A stretch of 64,000 nt of DNA, from contig JAHEAQ010000009.1 of NCBI GenBank assembly GCA_024642705.1, forward strand, positions 35,316-99,315, written 5' to 3'. Source of the stretch: Bacteroidota bacterium. GTDB lineage: Bacteria; Bacteroidota; Bacteroidia; Chitinophagales; Saprospiraceae. Shown here piece after piece: positions 42,591 through 50,874 of the stretch. The position numbers and the translations under genes are program-made. The notes beneath the pieces were generated by a model. It was not told where the DNA came from, ran no database searches, and worked only from the letters and a program-made list of their open reading frames with translations. The stretch's first letter is position 1. Every line of letters begins with the position of its first letter.

Positions 42591-43031
42591 ATGGTGGATA
42601 TTTTAACAGAAATACTTATTAAAGCGCCTTTAATCAAAGTAGCTGAATATGCTTCGGATCCTGATAATGCGCCTGAATGGTATGATAATATCAAATCTGC
42701 AGAATGGCGCACTGAAAAGCCGTTGAGGATTGGTTCACAAATTGCTTTCATTGCTCATTTTCTAGGAAAAGAATTGGCATATACTTATGAAATTATCGAA
42801 TTACAGCCTAATAAAAAATTGGTCATGAAAACTGCTCAAGGACCTTTTCCGATGGAAACTATTTATACATGGAAAGCAATTGATGATCACACCACAGTAA
42901 TGAATCTAAGAAACAAGGGAATTCCTACTGGATTTTCAAAGTTATTTGCTCCTCTAATGGGAATTATGATGAAGAAAGCCAATAATAAAGATCTTAAAAA
43001 AATTAAACACATTTTAGAGGCTAAATTCTAA
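42591..43031 (+). CDS. SRPBCC (START/Bet v1-like) family protein
   Basis: A 146-residue protein with the helix-grip outline: strand 1 [12 protein letters not shown], a helix-turn region with [18 protein letters not shown], several antiparallel strands, and a long C-terminal helix ending [11 protein letters not shown]. The SDP-x-N-A-P-x-W-x3-I segment is common in polyketide cyclase/dehydrase-type SRPBCC proteins that bind small hydrophobic ligands. The ligand is unknown. It is convergent with the following coiled-coil membrane protein, 26 bp apart. Confidence 0.78.
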   Translation: MVDILTEILIKAPLIKVAEYASDPDNAPEWYDNIKSAEWRTEKPLRIGSQIAFIAHFLGKELAYTYEIIELQPNKKLVMKTAQGPFPMETIYTWKAIDDHTTVMNLRNKGIPTGFSKLFAPLMGIMMKKANNKDLKKIKHILEAKF

Positions 43032-43057
43032 TTTTTAAAATTTAGTCGCAAATTCAA

Positions 43058-43660
43058 TTATGGAAGATTTTTATTCAATTCATCTTGTAGTTTTCTCATG
43101 AGAACTTGCTCTTTTTCTAAAGTTTTTTGCTTGAAAGCATCAAATTCCGCTCTTGTGTCTTCTAATGACTTTTTTGCTTTTGATGTTATGGCAAAGCTTG
43201 CTCTGTGCCTTGAAGCGAAAATAATAAGTGCTATTCCAAGACCAATGATAGTCAATAAAACCAGCGTATTGTAAACAGCTTTACTAATTAACAGCCCAAA
43301 CAATGACATGCCATTGTTTTTTGCTTTCAAATTGGTCAATTCAATCTTAAGTTGACTTAACTGCGAATTTAATGAATCAATATTTATTTCGTGAGTCCTA
43401 ATTGCAAAATTTAGGTCTTCAATTTCTTTAATTGAAATTTGAATACTATCCGTAATATTGCTAAAAAACTTGTCTAAATAATCCTTTTTAACCACTTTAT
43501 TGTCAAGATAATTGCTTGATTTACTCAACAAAAAATCATATTGATTCTTAATGCTTCCTCCATTCAAAGAACTCGAATTTGAATTCGCACCTTGGGCCAT
43601 CATTGTCCAAGTAGACAATAAAAAGAATAGATAAATTGATAATTTAAGTTTGTTTCTCAT
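43058..43660 (-). CDS. Exported coiled-coil protein with internal membrane helix, unknown function
   Basis: A 200-residue protein with a signal peptide (about 1-22, ending MMAQG). A helical region (about 60-120) contains heptads such as INIDSLNSQLSQLKIELTNL. One membrane helix (about 130-150) follows, and the C-terminal tail is charged and coiled (KAKKSLEDTRAEFDAFKQ and beyond). The layout suggests a single-span protein with coiled coils on both sides. I know no named family. It is monocistronic and borders the repeat-rich non-coding region that follows. Confidence 0.7.
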   Translation of the reverse strand: MRNKLKLSIYLFFLLSTWTMMAQGANSNSSSLNGGSIKNQYDFLLSKSSNYLDNKVVKKDYLDKFFSNITDSIQISIKEIEDLNFAIRTHEINIDSLNSQLSQLKIELTNLKAKNNGMSLFGLLISKAVYNTLVLLTIIGLGIALIIFASRHRASFAITSKAKKSLEDTRAEFDAFKQKTLEKEQVLMRKLQDELNKNLP

Positions 43661-43847
43661 TATTTATTTTCTATTTCCTAATGTAATACAATCTTTATTC
43701 CACATTTTAACATATGTCTAAAATATGTCATTTTATATGCCCAGCTAAAAAAAACGTCACTTAACATTTCCAGTATTACATTATAATGTGCCATGGCGAC
43801 TTTTTCATGAACACATTTCAACAAGGGTGTAAAACAAATTGCGCAAA

Positions 43848-44003
43848 ATCTAATTTAGAGGCTATCAATATTTGGGATAAAAAGTATTGTACGCCATGAC
43901 CCAAAAATAAAGCCACCCATTTACTCTGAAATATTAATACAATTTTTACTGCTGACATACAGGGTGCTGACATTCATCGTAAGGATCGTCATTACAAATT
44001 GCT
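43848..44003. repeat. Direct repeat unit R1 (about 150 bp)
   Basis: This unit begins with ATCTAATTTAGAGGCTATCA and includes GCCATGACCCAAAAAT and GAAATATTAATACAATTTTT. It is repeated at 44459-44611 in the same orientation with scattered mismatches. It lies just inside the left inverted repeat. Confidence 0.8.
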
Positions 44004-44381
44004 AAGTCAACCTGAGTATTTAAAATTCTAGTTACTAAAAGAAATATCCATTTAGGATGCGTTTTTCAACAGCATAAGGAGTTAAAGTCGCAGAAAATCG
44101 GGAATCCTTGGACAGATTTTCCGATTTTAATTCCTGGTTTTCCTTGTGAAAGTATTTTAATAGGATTGAAAGGATTCATGCTCAAAAGAATAATTTCGAT
44201 GCTGTAAACAAGGAAAAATGCCTTTGAAAAACTGAGTTTTTTGTTTCGTTTTTTGCTCACTCAAAAAATGAAAACATTTAGTAACTACTAAGTTAGATGA
44301 TTTATGGGTGTTTAATAAATAATTTTGTCATCATTTTTTGGTCAAAAATGCCTCCAAAATAAGATTCTTGAGTAATTCCTT

Positions 44382-44420
44382 GCCCTAGGTTGAACCTAGG
44401 GCTATAGCTATTGCAGCCCT
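44382..44420. repeat. REP-like tandem hairpins
   Basis: A perfect 10-bp stem GCCCTAGGTT (44382-44391) pairs with its complement at 44393-44402 across one base. It is followed at once by AGGGCT (44398-44403) pairing with AGCCCT (44415-44420). Adjacent GC-rich hairpins in otherwise AT-rich DNA are typical of REP/BIME elements mobilised by RAYT transposases. No RAYT gene is in the window. Confidence 0.5.
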
Positions 44421-44458
44421 TTAAACTTATCTGCTCGCGTTTTACACATATTACACAA

Positions 44459-44611
44459 TATCTAATTTAGATGCTATCAATATTTCGGATAAAAAGCCTC
44501 GCACACCATGACCCAAAAATGAAGCCACCTATTTACCCTGAAATATTAATACAATTTTTAATACTGACTTTTTCATGGTCCTGACATTAATCGTCAGGAT
44601 CGTCAATACAA
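44459..44611. repeat. Direct repeat unit R2 (about 150 bp)
   Basis: This is the second copy of R1. Here the end keeps a perfect 7-bp hairpin, TCCTGAC (44579-44585) with GTCAGGA (44593-44599), which is degraded in R1. It lies just inside the right 16-bp inverted repeat. Confidence 0.8.
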
Positions 44612-44704
44612 AAAGTGCAATTTGTTTTACACACATTTCCAAAAAATTGGATAGCAAATAAAATTATATAATATACTTTAGCATTTATATTCAAAATATT
44701 AAAC

Positions 44705-45775
44705 TTGAAAAATTCTAAAATCTTAATTCTAGGTGCAGGTTTATCAGGGCTCGCAACTGCTTACTATTTAGAAAGAAATGGTTTTAAATCTACAATTCTG
44801 GAGACTCGAAACAGACTTGGCGGAAGGATTCATACCATTTACAAAAAGGATGAAGCACCTGTAGAATTAGGTGCAACTTGGATGGGTAAAAAACACACCC
44901 ACCTGATCCATCTTTTATCTAATTTGAAAATTGAATCATTCATCCAAGAACTTGGAAAAAAAGCAATATACGAACCAATTTCAACCAGCCCTCCGCAAAT
45001 GGTAGAACTTCCTAGTAATGAAGATCCAAGTTTTAGAATAGCTAACGGTAGTTCCTCATTAATAAATTCATTAGCAAACCATTTGACTTCCAGCGAAATT
45101 ATATTAAATGCTAAAGTTATTTCTATAAAATCTAAAAACGGAATTATTGAAGTTAATACAATGAGTGAATCATTTGACGCTGATTTTGTAGTGAGCACTT
45201 TACCTCCGAACTTGTTAATTAATACCATTGAATTTATTCCAAGTTTGCCAAAAGAATTAATTCAAATTGCTAAAAATACGCACACCTGGATGGGGGAATC
45301 TATAAAAATTTGCTTAACGTTTGACTTTCCTTTTTGGCGAAAAAATTCAAGCGGAACCATGTTTAGCAATGTGGGACCTATTTCAGAACTCTATGATCAT
45401 TCCAATGCTGAAGATTCCTATTATGCATTAAAAGGATTCATGAATGGCAGTTTTTATGGTGCAACTCCAAATGAAAGACAAAACTTTGTTTTAGATCAAT
45501 TATCAAAATACTATGGGGATGAGGTGAAATCTTTTAGAAATTATCATGAATGCGTTTGGAGACTTAAAAGTCCGACATTTTACCCATATGATGGGTATAT
45601 TTTACCACATCAAAACAATGGAAATCCAATCTATATGAAAGATTATATGGAAGGAAAATTTTTTATTTCAGGTTCTGAAACGGCGCCAAGTTTTCCAGGA
45701 TACATGGATGGTGCTGTTGAAAGTGCATCCATTGTTGCACAAAAAATAATAAATTTGAATTCTAAAATGAATTAA
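44705..45775 (+). CDS. Flavin-containing amine oxidase family protein
   Basis: A 356-residue FAD protein. The dinucleotide-binding motif is ILILGAGLSGLATAYYLE (about 6-23), followed by the RLGGRI arginine-glycine motif (about 38-43) and the VELGATWMG segment. The C-terminal FAD-contacting block is SGSETAPSFPGYMDGAVESA. This is the monoamine oxidase layout, but about 80-100 residues shorter than typical MAO. The start is TTG at 44705, placing the Rossmann strand right at the N-terminus; no in-frame ATG precedes it. The substrate may be a polyamine, primary amine or hydroxylated metabolite. The adjacent repeat region may supply its promoter. Confidence 0.85.
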   Translation: MKNSKILILGAGLSGLATAYYLERNGFKSTILETRNRLGGRIHTIYKKDEAPVELGATWMGKKHTHLIHLLSNLKIESFIQELGKKAIYEPISTSPPQMVELPSNEDPSFRIANGSSSLINSLANHLTSSEIILNAKVISIKSKNGIIEVNTMSESFDADFVVSTLPPNLLINTIEFIPSLPKELIQIAKNTHTWMGESIKICLTFDFPFWRKNSSGTMFSNVGPISELYDHSNAEDSYYALKGFMNGSFYGATPNERQNFVLDQLSKYYGDEVKSFRNYHECVWRLKSPTFYPYDGYILPHQNNGNPIYMKDYMEGKFFISGSETAPSFPGYMDGAVESASIVAQKIINLNSKMN

Positions 45776-45785
45776 AAACTGTGCA

Positions 45786-46757
45786 CTATTTTACGCCATT
45801 CCAAATATCTAAATAAATTTTCCAATCCTGTCCCACTTTTTTCCAGACAATAACATATTTGCCTTTCCAAGAAGTTTCTGAACCATTTGCGAGAAGAGTT
45901 TTTCCTTCATAATATCCATAATCATAAGCGTAATCTCCAAGAAATCTAATTTCAACGGGAGTAATTTTGTGCTCTAAAATTTTAGTACCGTTCTTAATAG
46001 ACCATCGTTCTTTGATTGCATTCCTCCCGATGATTATATCTGAATTGGTAGGAAAAATCTTAGCATCATTTGTATATGAATTGGCTAAAGTTTCGAAATC
46101 ACTATTGATGTAACTTTGTGAAAAGAGCTCAATATTTCTCAAAATCTTATTTTTTTCAGCCTTATTGGTTGAATAATTAGATTTAATGCATTCTATTTTC
46201 CAAGTTGGTTGAGAAATCGTTTCTGTTTCATTAACCCACTCTCCTATCCAATTGAAACCATTTTCATTAATATCAGTAAAACTTATTTTATAAAATCCAT
46301 CTAAACCATTGGGAGCTTTTTGTGCATTGTATAAAATTATGTCTCCATTTGAATTTTTACCACCTGCCCATGCTCTCAAAATTGGCGAAGGAGCTGCAGA
46401 GCTATAATAATGTACAAACCATTTGCTGCTATCGGGAATATACTGTCGAATGCTACCTGAGTTTGAACCATCTTCTTTTAATGTTTCGTCTTGAACTGCA
46501 TTTCCGTTCATTATATATTTGAATCGCCAAATCATATTTACGGGTTCAGCCCAAGTTAAATCAGCATTAAGTGTCGATGATTTGCAATTGCATTCTCCAA
46601 TTAAACGTGCAAAATCCAAAATTTCTGGAGGTGCATCAGGATTGGGCAATCCAAATGGATGATCTGAAGAAGGTTCAAATTCAAAAAAGGTACTTTGCCC
46701 ATATGAAATTATGGAAAAATAGACAGAAAAGAAGCTTATGAAAATGAACTTGGTCAT
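45786..46757 (-). CDS. Exported protein with C-terminal SnoaL/DUF4440-like domain
   Basis: The longest frame reaches 46796, but I prefer the ATG at 46757 (MTKFIFISFFSVYFS), which starts a clean signal peptide ending SYGQ. The mature N-terminal half (about 45-190) is a beta-rich lipocalin-like domain similar to DUF1579 proteins (MIWRFKYIMNG, ILRAWAGGKNSNGDIILY). The C-terminal 120 residues form an NTF2-like domain of the SnoaL/DUF4440 kind: FSQSYINSDFETLANSYTNDAKIFP, then KGKYVIVWKKVGQDWKIYLD. The function is unknown; it may bind a small molecule. It is convergent with the amine oxidase gene, 10 bp apart. Confidence 0.72.
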   Translation of the reverse strand: MTKFIFISFFSVYFSIISYGQSTFFEFEPSSDHPFGLPNPDAPPEILDFARLIGECNCKSSTLNADLTWAEPVNMIWRFKYIMNGNAVQDETLKEDGSNSGSIRQYIPDSSKWFVHYYSSAAPSPILRAWAGGKNSNGDIILYNAQKAPNGLDGFYKISFTDINENGFNWIGEWVNETETISQPTWKIECIKSNYSTNKAEKNKILRNIELFSQSYINSDFETLANSYTNDAKIFPTNSDIIIGRNAIKERWSIKNGTKILEHKITPVEIRFLGDYAYDYGYYEGKTLLANGSETSWKGKYVIVWKKVGQDWKIYLDIWNGVK

Positions 46758-46813
46758 ATTTTTACTTTTTACACTTTCTAGGTATTCTAATTTCAACGAT
46801 TCAAATGCATTAA

Positions 46814-46845
46814 TTGTATGGTCTTTTATTAAATAATTATCTTTG
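46814..46845 (+). promoter_or_regulatory. Bacteroidota promoter (TTG-N21-TATCTTTG) of a near-leaderless gene
   Basis: TTG at 46814-46816 and TATCTTTG at 46838-46845 are 21 bp apart, matching the consensus spacing. The -7 box ends 5 bp before the ATG at 46851, so transcription should start at or next to the start codon and give a leaderless message. Confidence 0.6.
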
Positions 46846-46850
46846 CACCT

Positions 46851-47354
46851 ATGAATATTTCTTCCAACTTCGATAAAAATGCTCTCAAAAAAATCAGATA
46901 TGTTTTTTTGCTGTATTTGTTCAGCACATTAGTGCCTTCCATCATTTTAATCGTTGCATCCATCTCCAATGCAAACTTTATCCATCTGGGTGCCGGTGAA
47001 ATTATGTTACTCATTACAGGTAATATTGCCATCGGTTATTATTTCATTGAAACCAGAAGAAAATTGAATTTGATAACAAGTGGAAAGAAATTCAAACAAA
47101 ATCCATTTACTTCTGAATTGGCAATATTGTATTATGTTGACTTTCTCATTTATATGATCGCAATGCTTTATGGAATATTCCAAATGTTAATTGGTGTTTT
47201 TCTGATTAATGGACAAGCACCGAAAGGTATGGATACTAATCCAGAAAATGCCCCAAGAGTCTTGGTTATTGGAGCTATAATATTGATTTTAAGTCCATTA
47301 TTTATGTTTTATCTTAATAGAACTAAAAAATTAATAAATCGAAATAACAATTGA
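46851..47354 (+). CDS. Four-helix membrane protein of unknown function
   Basis: A 167-residue integral membrane protein with hydrophobic segments at about 18-39, 48-64, 88-115 and 137-153. A basic N-terminus precedes the first, and the asparagine-rich C-terminus is KKLINRNNN. The basic loop ETRRKLNLITSGKKFKQN faces the cytoplasm by the positive-inside rule. No motif is recognisable. It is preceded by a consensus promoter and is probably leaderless. The ACT-domain gene follows after 21 bp, so they may share a transcript. Confidence 0.7.
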   Translation: MNISSNFDKNALKKIRYVFLLYLFSTLVPSIILIVASISNANFIHLGAGEIMLLITGNIAIGYYFIETRRKLNLITSGKKFKQNPFTSELAILYYVDFLIYMIAMLYGIFQMLIGVFLINGQAPKGMDTNPENAPRVLVIGAIILILSPLFMFYLNRTKKLINRNNN

Positions 47355-47375
47355 ATTTAGTAGATTCCTAAGCCA

Positions 47376-47777
47376 ATGTCTGCAGAAATTAATTTAGATG
47401 TCCTTATTCAAAATATGAATCCCAAACTAAATCTGGGAAAATATGTGTTTGTTTCAGTTCCAAATGATTTTAATATTTCAAAGCATGAAATTGTGGGCTC
47501 GTTTAGTGAAAGTGAAGGATTAACTTTAATTCTTAAAAAGGAAATAGCCGATAAATATCTTTTGATATATGAATTCATTGCTGGTTGGATTACTTTAAAT
47601 ATTCATTCTGATCTTAACGCTATCGGATTAACTGCAGCAGTTTCGAAGACTTTAAGTGAACATAATATAAGTTGCAATATTATTGCAGGCTTTTACCATG
47701 ATCATATTTTTGTAGCATTTGATGAAAAGGAAAGAGCATTATCCGTTTTAAAAAACTTGTCACGCCAAAACATATAA
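47376..47777 (+). CDS. ACT-domain protein (ACT_7/CASTOR-like)
   Basis: A 133-residue protein with two ACT-like modules. The N-terminal one is YVFVSVPNDFNISKHEIVGSF and the second has the diagnostic NAIGLTAAVSKTLSEHNISC and HDHIFVAFDEKERALSVLKNL. ACT modules bind amino acids or similar effectors, and stand-alone pairs of this type occur widely, often annotated only as ACT domain protein. Ligand and partner are unknown. It is 21 bp after the membrane-protein gene and is followed by a hairpin. Confidence 0.8.
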   Translation: MSAEINLDVLIQNMNPKLNLGKYVFVSVPNDFNISKHEIVGSFSESEGLTLILKKEIADKYLLIYEFIAGWITLNIHSDLNAIGLTAAVSKTLSEHNISCNIIAGFYHDHIFVAFDEKERALSVLKNLSRQNI

Positions 47778-47782
47778 ATTTC

Positions 47783-47805
47783 TTCAAACTAAGTTTTAGT
47801 TTGAA
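47783..47805 (+). terminator. Hairpin after the ACT-domain gene
   Basis: TTCAAACTAA (47783-47792) and TTAGTTTGAA (47796-47805) form a perfect 10-bp stem with a 3-nt loop, 6 bp after the stop codon. It is a good candidate terminator, though no long T-run follows. Confidence 0.5.
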
Positions 47806-47945
47806 ATTGCTCACCTATTCATGTTCCCAAATGTAATAATCTTTTTAAATCTCCAAAAGTATTGTCCTAAATCTTGGGATAGTATAATATTAGTAACATT
47901 GTCGGCCGTCACGATCCAACGAAACCTTAGATATTGTAGGACGTT

Positions 47946-49127
47946 TTATTCTGTTTTACCATTTTTCCATATTTTTTCAATTTCTTGGAGGTATTTTAAG
48001 TCTTCAATTGGGTTTCCAGAAAGCAATAACATATTTGGCTTAGAACCTTCAGTTATTAAACCCACAGAGATTTCAAATGCCTTGGCAGTATTGCCTGTAG
48101 CTGTCTTTAATATATCAAGGTTAGACAAACCAGCATGCTTATACATTTCCAATTCAAGTAAAAAATCACTGCCAAAATTTAATTGTCCCGATTGAGCATC
48201 GGTCCCGGCTATTATGGTGATACCATTATCATGGATTTTTTTGATGTAATAAGCAAACTGATCAGCACTAAAAACATGTTCAGTTATCCACTCTTTCATA
48301 AATGGTGGCATACCATCTTTCGATTTAAGCCATAACGCTGCGTTTGGTATGACAAAAACCCCACTTTTTGCTAATTCCTTAAAAGCATCATCAGAAATGG
48401 GGTGTTCTTTCGTTCTTTCCATCATATGTACAAAACCAGTAGGCTTAAATTTGGCAATGGCTAACATATCTTCCATAGTAACGGCATGAACCACCGTTTT
48501 ATATCCTTTACTTTTAGCATATCGGATTATTTGGCCTATTTGGTCATAGGTTAGTGTTTCTAGTAGAGGGTAATTTAACCAAGGAAGATTATCTCGCACA
48601 ATTTTTATATAGTCAACTCTCTTTGCTATGCGATTATCAACCCATTGCTCAACTGAAACTGAATCGTTTATGGTTTCCATTTCTGGACTAAACTGAGTAG
48701 GATGCCCACCTGGAACGGTTGCTGCATGACCAGAACCAAACAAAAAAGGAAACCCTATAGAATCAAGTGACATTTTTTTCCATTCTGCTTCACGATCTTC
48801 AAGGCCTGTATGCATGTTTAAGTTTGCCAAAATTCCGTACTGATACCCTTCTTTAAGTTGTTCTAAGCTAGAAGCATGAACATGACCATTTATCATTCCC
48901 GGAATAATGTACTTACCTGTGCCATCAATTAAGGAATCACTAGATATTTTTTCTTTAGAAATAGAAATGATTGAGTCATTTCTGATGCCTACATTAACAA
49001 TTCCTCTATCAGCCTCTCCATCAAATAGCCCTACATTATTAATCACAATATCATAATTGACAGTTTCAGAGCATCCAGTTAAAAATAGAATTATGATAGT
49101 TAATACTGCAGTGTTAATTATTTTCAT
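47946..49127 (-). CDS. Metal-dependent amidohydrolase lipoprotein
   Basis: A 393-residue lipoprotein whose leader ends in LFLTGC (lipidation near Cys19). It is an amidohydrolase of the imidazolonepropionase-like group. The metal motif HVH is in PGMINGHVHAS, later histidines are in VVHAVTMED and FVHMME, and the metal-binding Asp is in IIAGTDAQSG. The N-terminal composite beta-sandwich (DIVINNVGLFDGE) and C-terminal GSKPNMLLLSGNPIED are typical. The reaction is unknown; lipidation implies a periplasmic site, and peptidase or lactonase activities are known in such groups. It is the last gene of the all-minus accessory block in transcription order. Confidence 0.83.
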   Translation of the reverse strand: MKIINTAVLTIIILFLTGCSETVNYDIVINNVGLFDGEADRGIVNVGIRNDSIISISKEKISSDSLIDGTGKYIIPGMINGHVHASSLEQLKEGYQYGILANLNMHTGLEDREAEWKKMSLDSIGFPFLFGSGHAATVPGGHPTQFSPEMETINDSVSVEQWVDNRIAKRVDYIKIVRDNLPWLNYPLLETLTYDQIGQIIRYAKSKGYKTVVHAVTMEDMLAIAKFKPTGFVHMMERTKEHPISDDAFKELAKSGVFVIPNAALWLKSKDGMPPFMKEWITEHVFSADQFAYYIKKIHDNGITIIAGTDAQSGQLNFGSDFLLELEMYKHAGLSNLDILKTATGNTAKAFEISVGLITEGSKPNMLLLSGNPIEDLKYLQEIEKIWKNGKTE

Positions 49128-49674
49128 AATATTTATCTTATTGTGCTACAACGAAAGCCTGCGAACAAACCCCAATTATTTCTAAATGTAGCTAATATTT
49201 CTTGCATACTTTGCAGCTGTGCACCGTGTATATTACAAATTAAACAAAAAGGATTAAATTTACAATAACCAAAAATAAATTAAGATGGAATCAAAAGCAC
49301 AAGTTGACTCCATCCTAGAAAAAGTAAAGGTAGAAATACTATCTTTTGTTGATCAATAATCGGGCATTCAGTGGCCTATTGATTATGAATTAAACGATCT
49401 GAGCTTTTGCAAGAAACACTGTGAATAGATGTTTCAGAAAAAGTAAGGTTTGGAATATTATCAAAGATGCTTAGTGCAATTTGTTACACACACTAATTCA
49501 GTGGCACCATTCCTTGCTAAACGCGACTTCAACTTCAAAGATAAAGTGGTATAATATTGCAATTATCTTTCACACTTATTTGCTCATTATTGCAGGTTCC
49601 CTACATCTTAGCAATCCATATTTGGAACTTGGAATCTAAATGACTTTATTTTTGTTATTGGCGGTTATTCAAGC
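49128..49674. other. 547-bp gap with a mobile-element remnant
   Basis: This gap contains a broken plus-strand ORF (49285-49428), a copy of the GCAATTTGTTACACAC end seen in the 43.8-44.6 kb element, and a GTTGTAGC boundary sequence (minus strand, about 49142-49149) just upstream of the amidohydrolase gene. No intact gene. Confidence 0.5.
49285..49428 (+). pseudogene. Broken ORF, possible transposase N-terminal remnant
   Basis: An ATG at 49285 opens a frame reading MESKAQVDSILEKVKVEIL and on to a TAA at 49357. The same frame then continues for 22 further codons (SGIQWPIDYELNDLSF and beyond) to a TAG at 49428. A helical, charged N-terminus interrupted by one stop looks like the start of a decayed transposase-like gene. 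The family is not certain. The inverted-repeat-like end at about 49476-49493 supports a mobile origin. Confidence 0.35.
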
Positions 49675-50853
49675 CTACTTCTGTATTTGATTCTCGAAAA
49701 GAAATATTCCATTTTTATTGGCAATTATTATATCTGGCATCCCATCCTTGTTCATATCTGCAATGGCAATATTAAGCCCTGCACCAGAATTCGAGTCGAT
49801 AGGATGTTCCACAAAATAGGGAGCTTCCGTTGTGAATTCAATCCAAAAAAGATAAGGCGTGTCTCCATCACCAGCATCATTTCCATTATGAGCCAAAAAA
49901 CGTTTTCCAGTGATATAATCTGACCTTCCATCGCCGTTAAGATCAGCCATTATTGACGAATGTGTCTGAGCAGTAGTATTTGTTATCAAATGCGTAGTAA
50001 AATTCTGACCTTCTAGTTGCTCATGCCACCAGACACCTAACCTATGGGCAGAAGCACTGACCACATCATTTTTGCCATCATGATTAACATCAAGTACCTG
50101 CATATGGGAACATGGCTCACCTAGATCAGCTTCATGGAACTCCCAATTCCCAGATTTTAAATCACTAGTCCCTTTGAACCAGCCATCCGTAACTACCACA
50201 TCATCTAGGCCATCAGCGTCCAAATCACCCAGCCCGATGCCATGAGAGAATTGATTAGTACCTGCCACATTTTCATAACTTAGCGCATGACGTTTCCATT
50301 CTATTTCTCCAGGTTTTAAAGGAGCTTGAAGCCATACAATTTGCTTCTTTTCCAAATCTCCACATAGAATATCGATCCTTCCGTCACCATCAATGTCGAC
50401 AAATCCTGGCGATTCATTTGATATACCCATCGAATCAGCAATAATATGCTTTGGCCAAGGACCAGGTTTATTTTTTGTATTTTCAAACCAAAAGCCCATT
50501 TTCCCTGGGAAATCAATAATTACTACGTCATCCCAACCATCTAGATTGATATCCATACCAAGGTTGAGAAAAGATTCACTGTATTCCTTGCGAGGATCGA
50601 AAATTCGTGAAGGAGCCATTTCATGACGCTTCCAAGAAGGTGCTTCAAACCAATAATAGCCAGCAATAATATCCATTTGTCCGTCCTTATTAAGATCACC
50701 TGTTGCCACACCTTCAGATAAGAAATCACGTGTAATCACTGTTTTTCTAAAATCTGAAGAAGTTTCCGACTGGGACAGGATCATTTGGAATGGCAGCATT
50801 AGCAAAACCATCAATGTTGCAGTTGAAGAGCTTTTATTTTTTTTTACGAACAT
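49675..50853 (-). CDS. Exported FG-GAP/VCBS-repeat protein
   Basis: A 392-residue exported protein with a signal peptide (about 1-28, ending ILSQS). It has a seven-bladed FG-GAP/VCBS propeller: repeated calcium-loop motifs such as GDLNKDGQMDIIAGY, MDINLDGWDDVVIID, VDIDGDGRIDILCG, GDLDADGLDDVVVTD, DVNHDGKNDVVSA, ADLNGDGRSDYITG and ADMNKDGMPDIIIAN. Each D-x-N/D-x-D-G-x2-D loop should bind calcium. It follows the cupredoxin-dehydrogenase gene by 21 bp and is probably cotranscribed. Such pairs occur in glycan or sulfated-sugar use regions. G+C looks higher than in the first half of the window. Confidence 0.88.
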   Translation of the reverse strand: MFVKKNKSSSTATLMVLLMLPFQMILSQSETSSDFRKTVITRDFLSEGVATGDLNKDGQMDIIAGYYWFEAPSWKRHEMAPSRIFDPRKEYSESFLNLGMDINLDGWDDVVIIDFPGKMGFWFENTKNKPGPWPKHIIADSMGISNESPGFVDIDGDGRIDILCGDLEKKQIVWLQAPLKPGEIEWKRHALSYENVAGTNQFSHGIGLGDLDADGLDDVVVTDGWFKGTSDLKSGNWEFHEADLGEPCSHMQVLDVNHDGKNDVVSASAHRLGVWWHEQLEGQNFTTHLITNTTAQTHSSIMADLNGDGRSDYITGKRFLAHNGNDAGDGDTPYLFWIEFTTEAPYFVEHPIDSNSGAGLNIAIADMNKDGMPDIIIANKNGIFLFENQIQK

Positions 50854-50874
50854 GGAAGTAAATTTTTAGTTTAA

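Larger units (their letters stand above)
43827..44632. mobile_element. Candidate decayed insertion element bounded by 16-bp inverted repeats
   Basis: GTGTAAAACAAATTGC at 43827-43842 is matched perfectly by its reverse complement at 44617-44632. The 806-bp interval contains no intact transposase. A third copy of the end (GCAATTTG-TTACACAC) occurs at about 49476-49493, next to a broken ORF. The TGTGTAAAA-like end is reminiscent of IS256-family ends, but no transposase is left to test this. No flanking target-site duplication is evident. Confidence 0.45.
43661..44704. other. 1.04-kb non-coding region with mobile-element-like repeats
   Basis: No credible gene. The region holds a 16-bp inverted repeat bounding about 800 bp, two copies of a 150-bp direct repeat, and REP-like hairpins, all listed separately. 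A minus-strand ORF of 64 codons (44066-44260) has no coding features that I recognise. The segment looks like a decayed insertion. Confidence 0.6.

Noticed and set aside
44066..44260. 64-codon minus-strand ORF in the repeat-rich gap
   Set aside because: No recognisable domain or signal and it lies inside apparently decayed repeat DNA; not supported as a gene.
44839..45228. 129-codon minus-strand ORF inside the amine oxidase gene
   Set aside because: Antisense to a clear flavoenzyme; no independent coding evidence.
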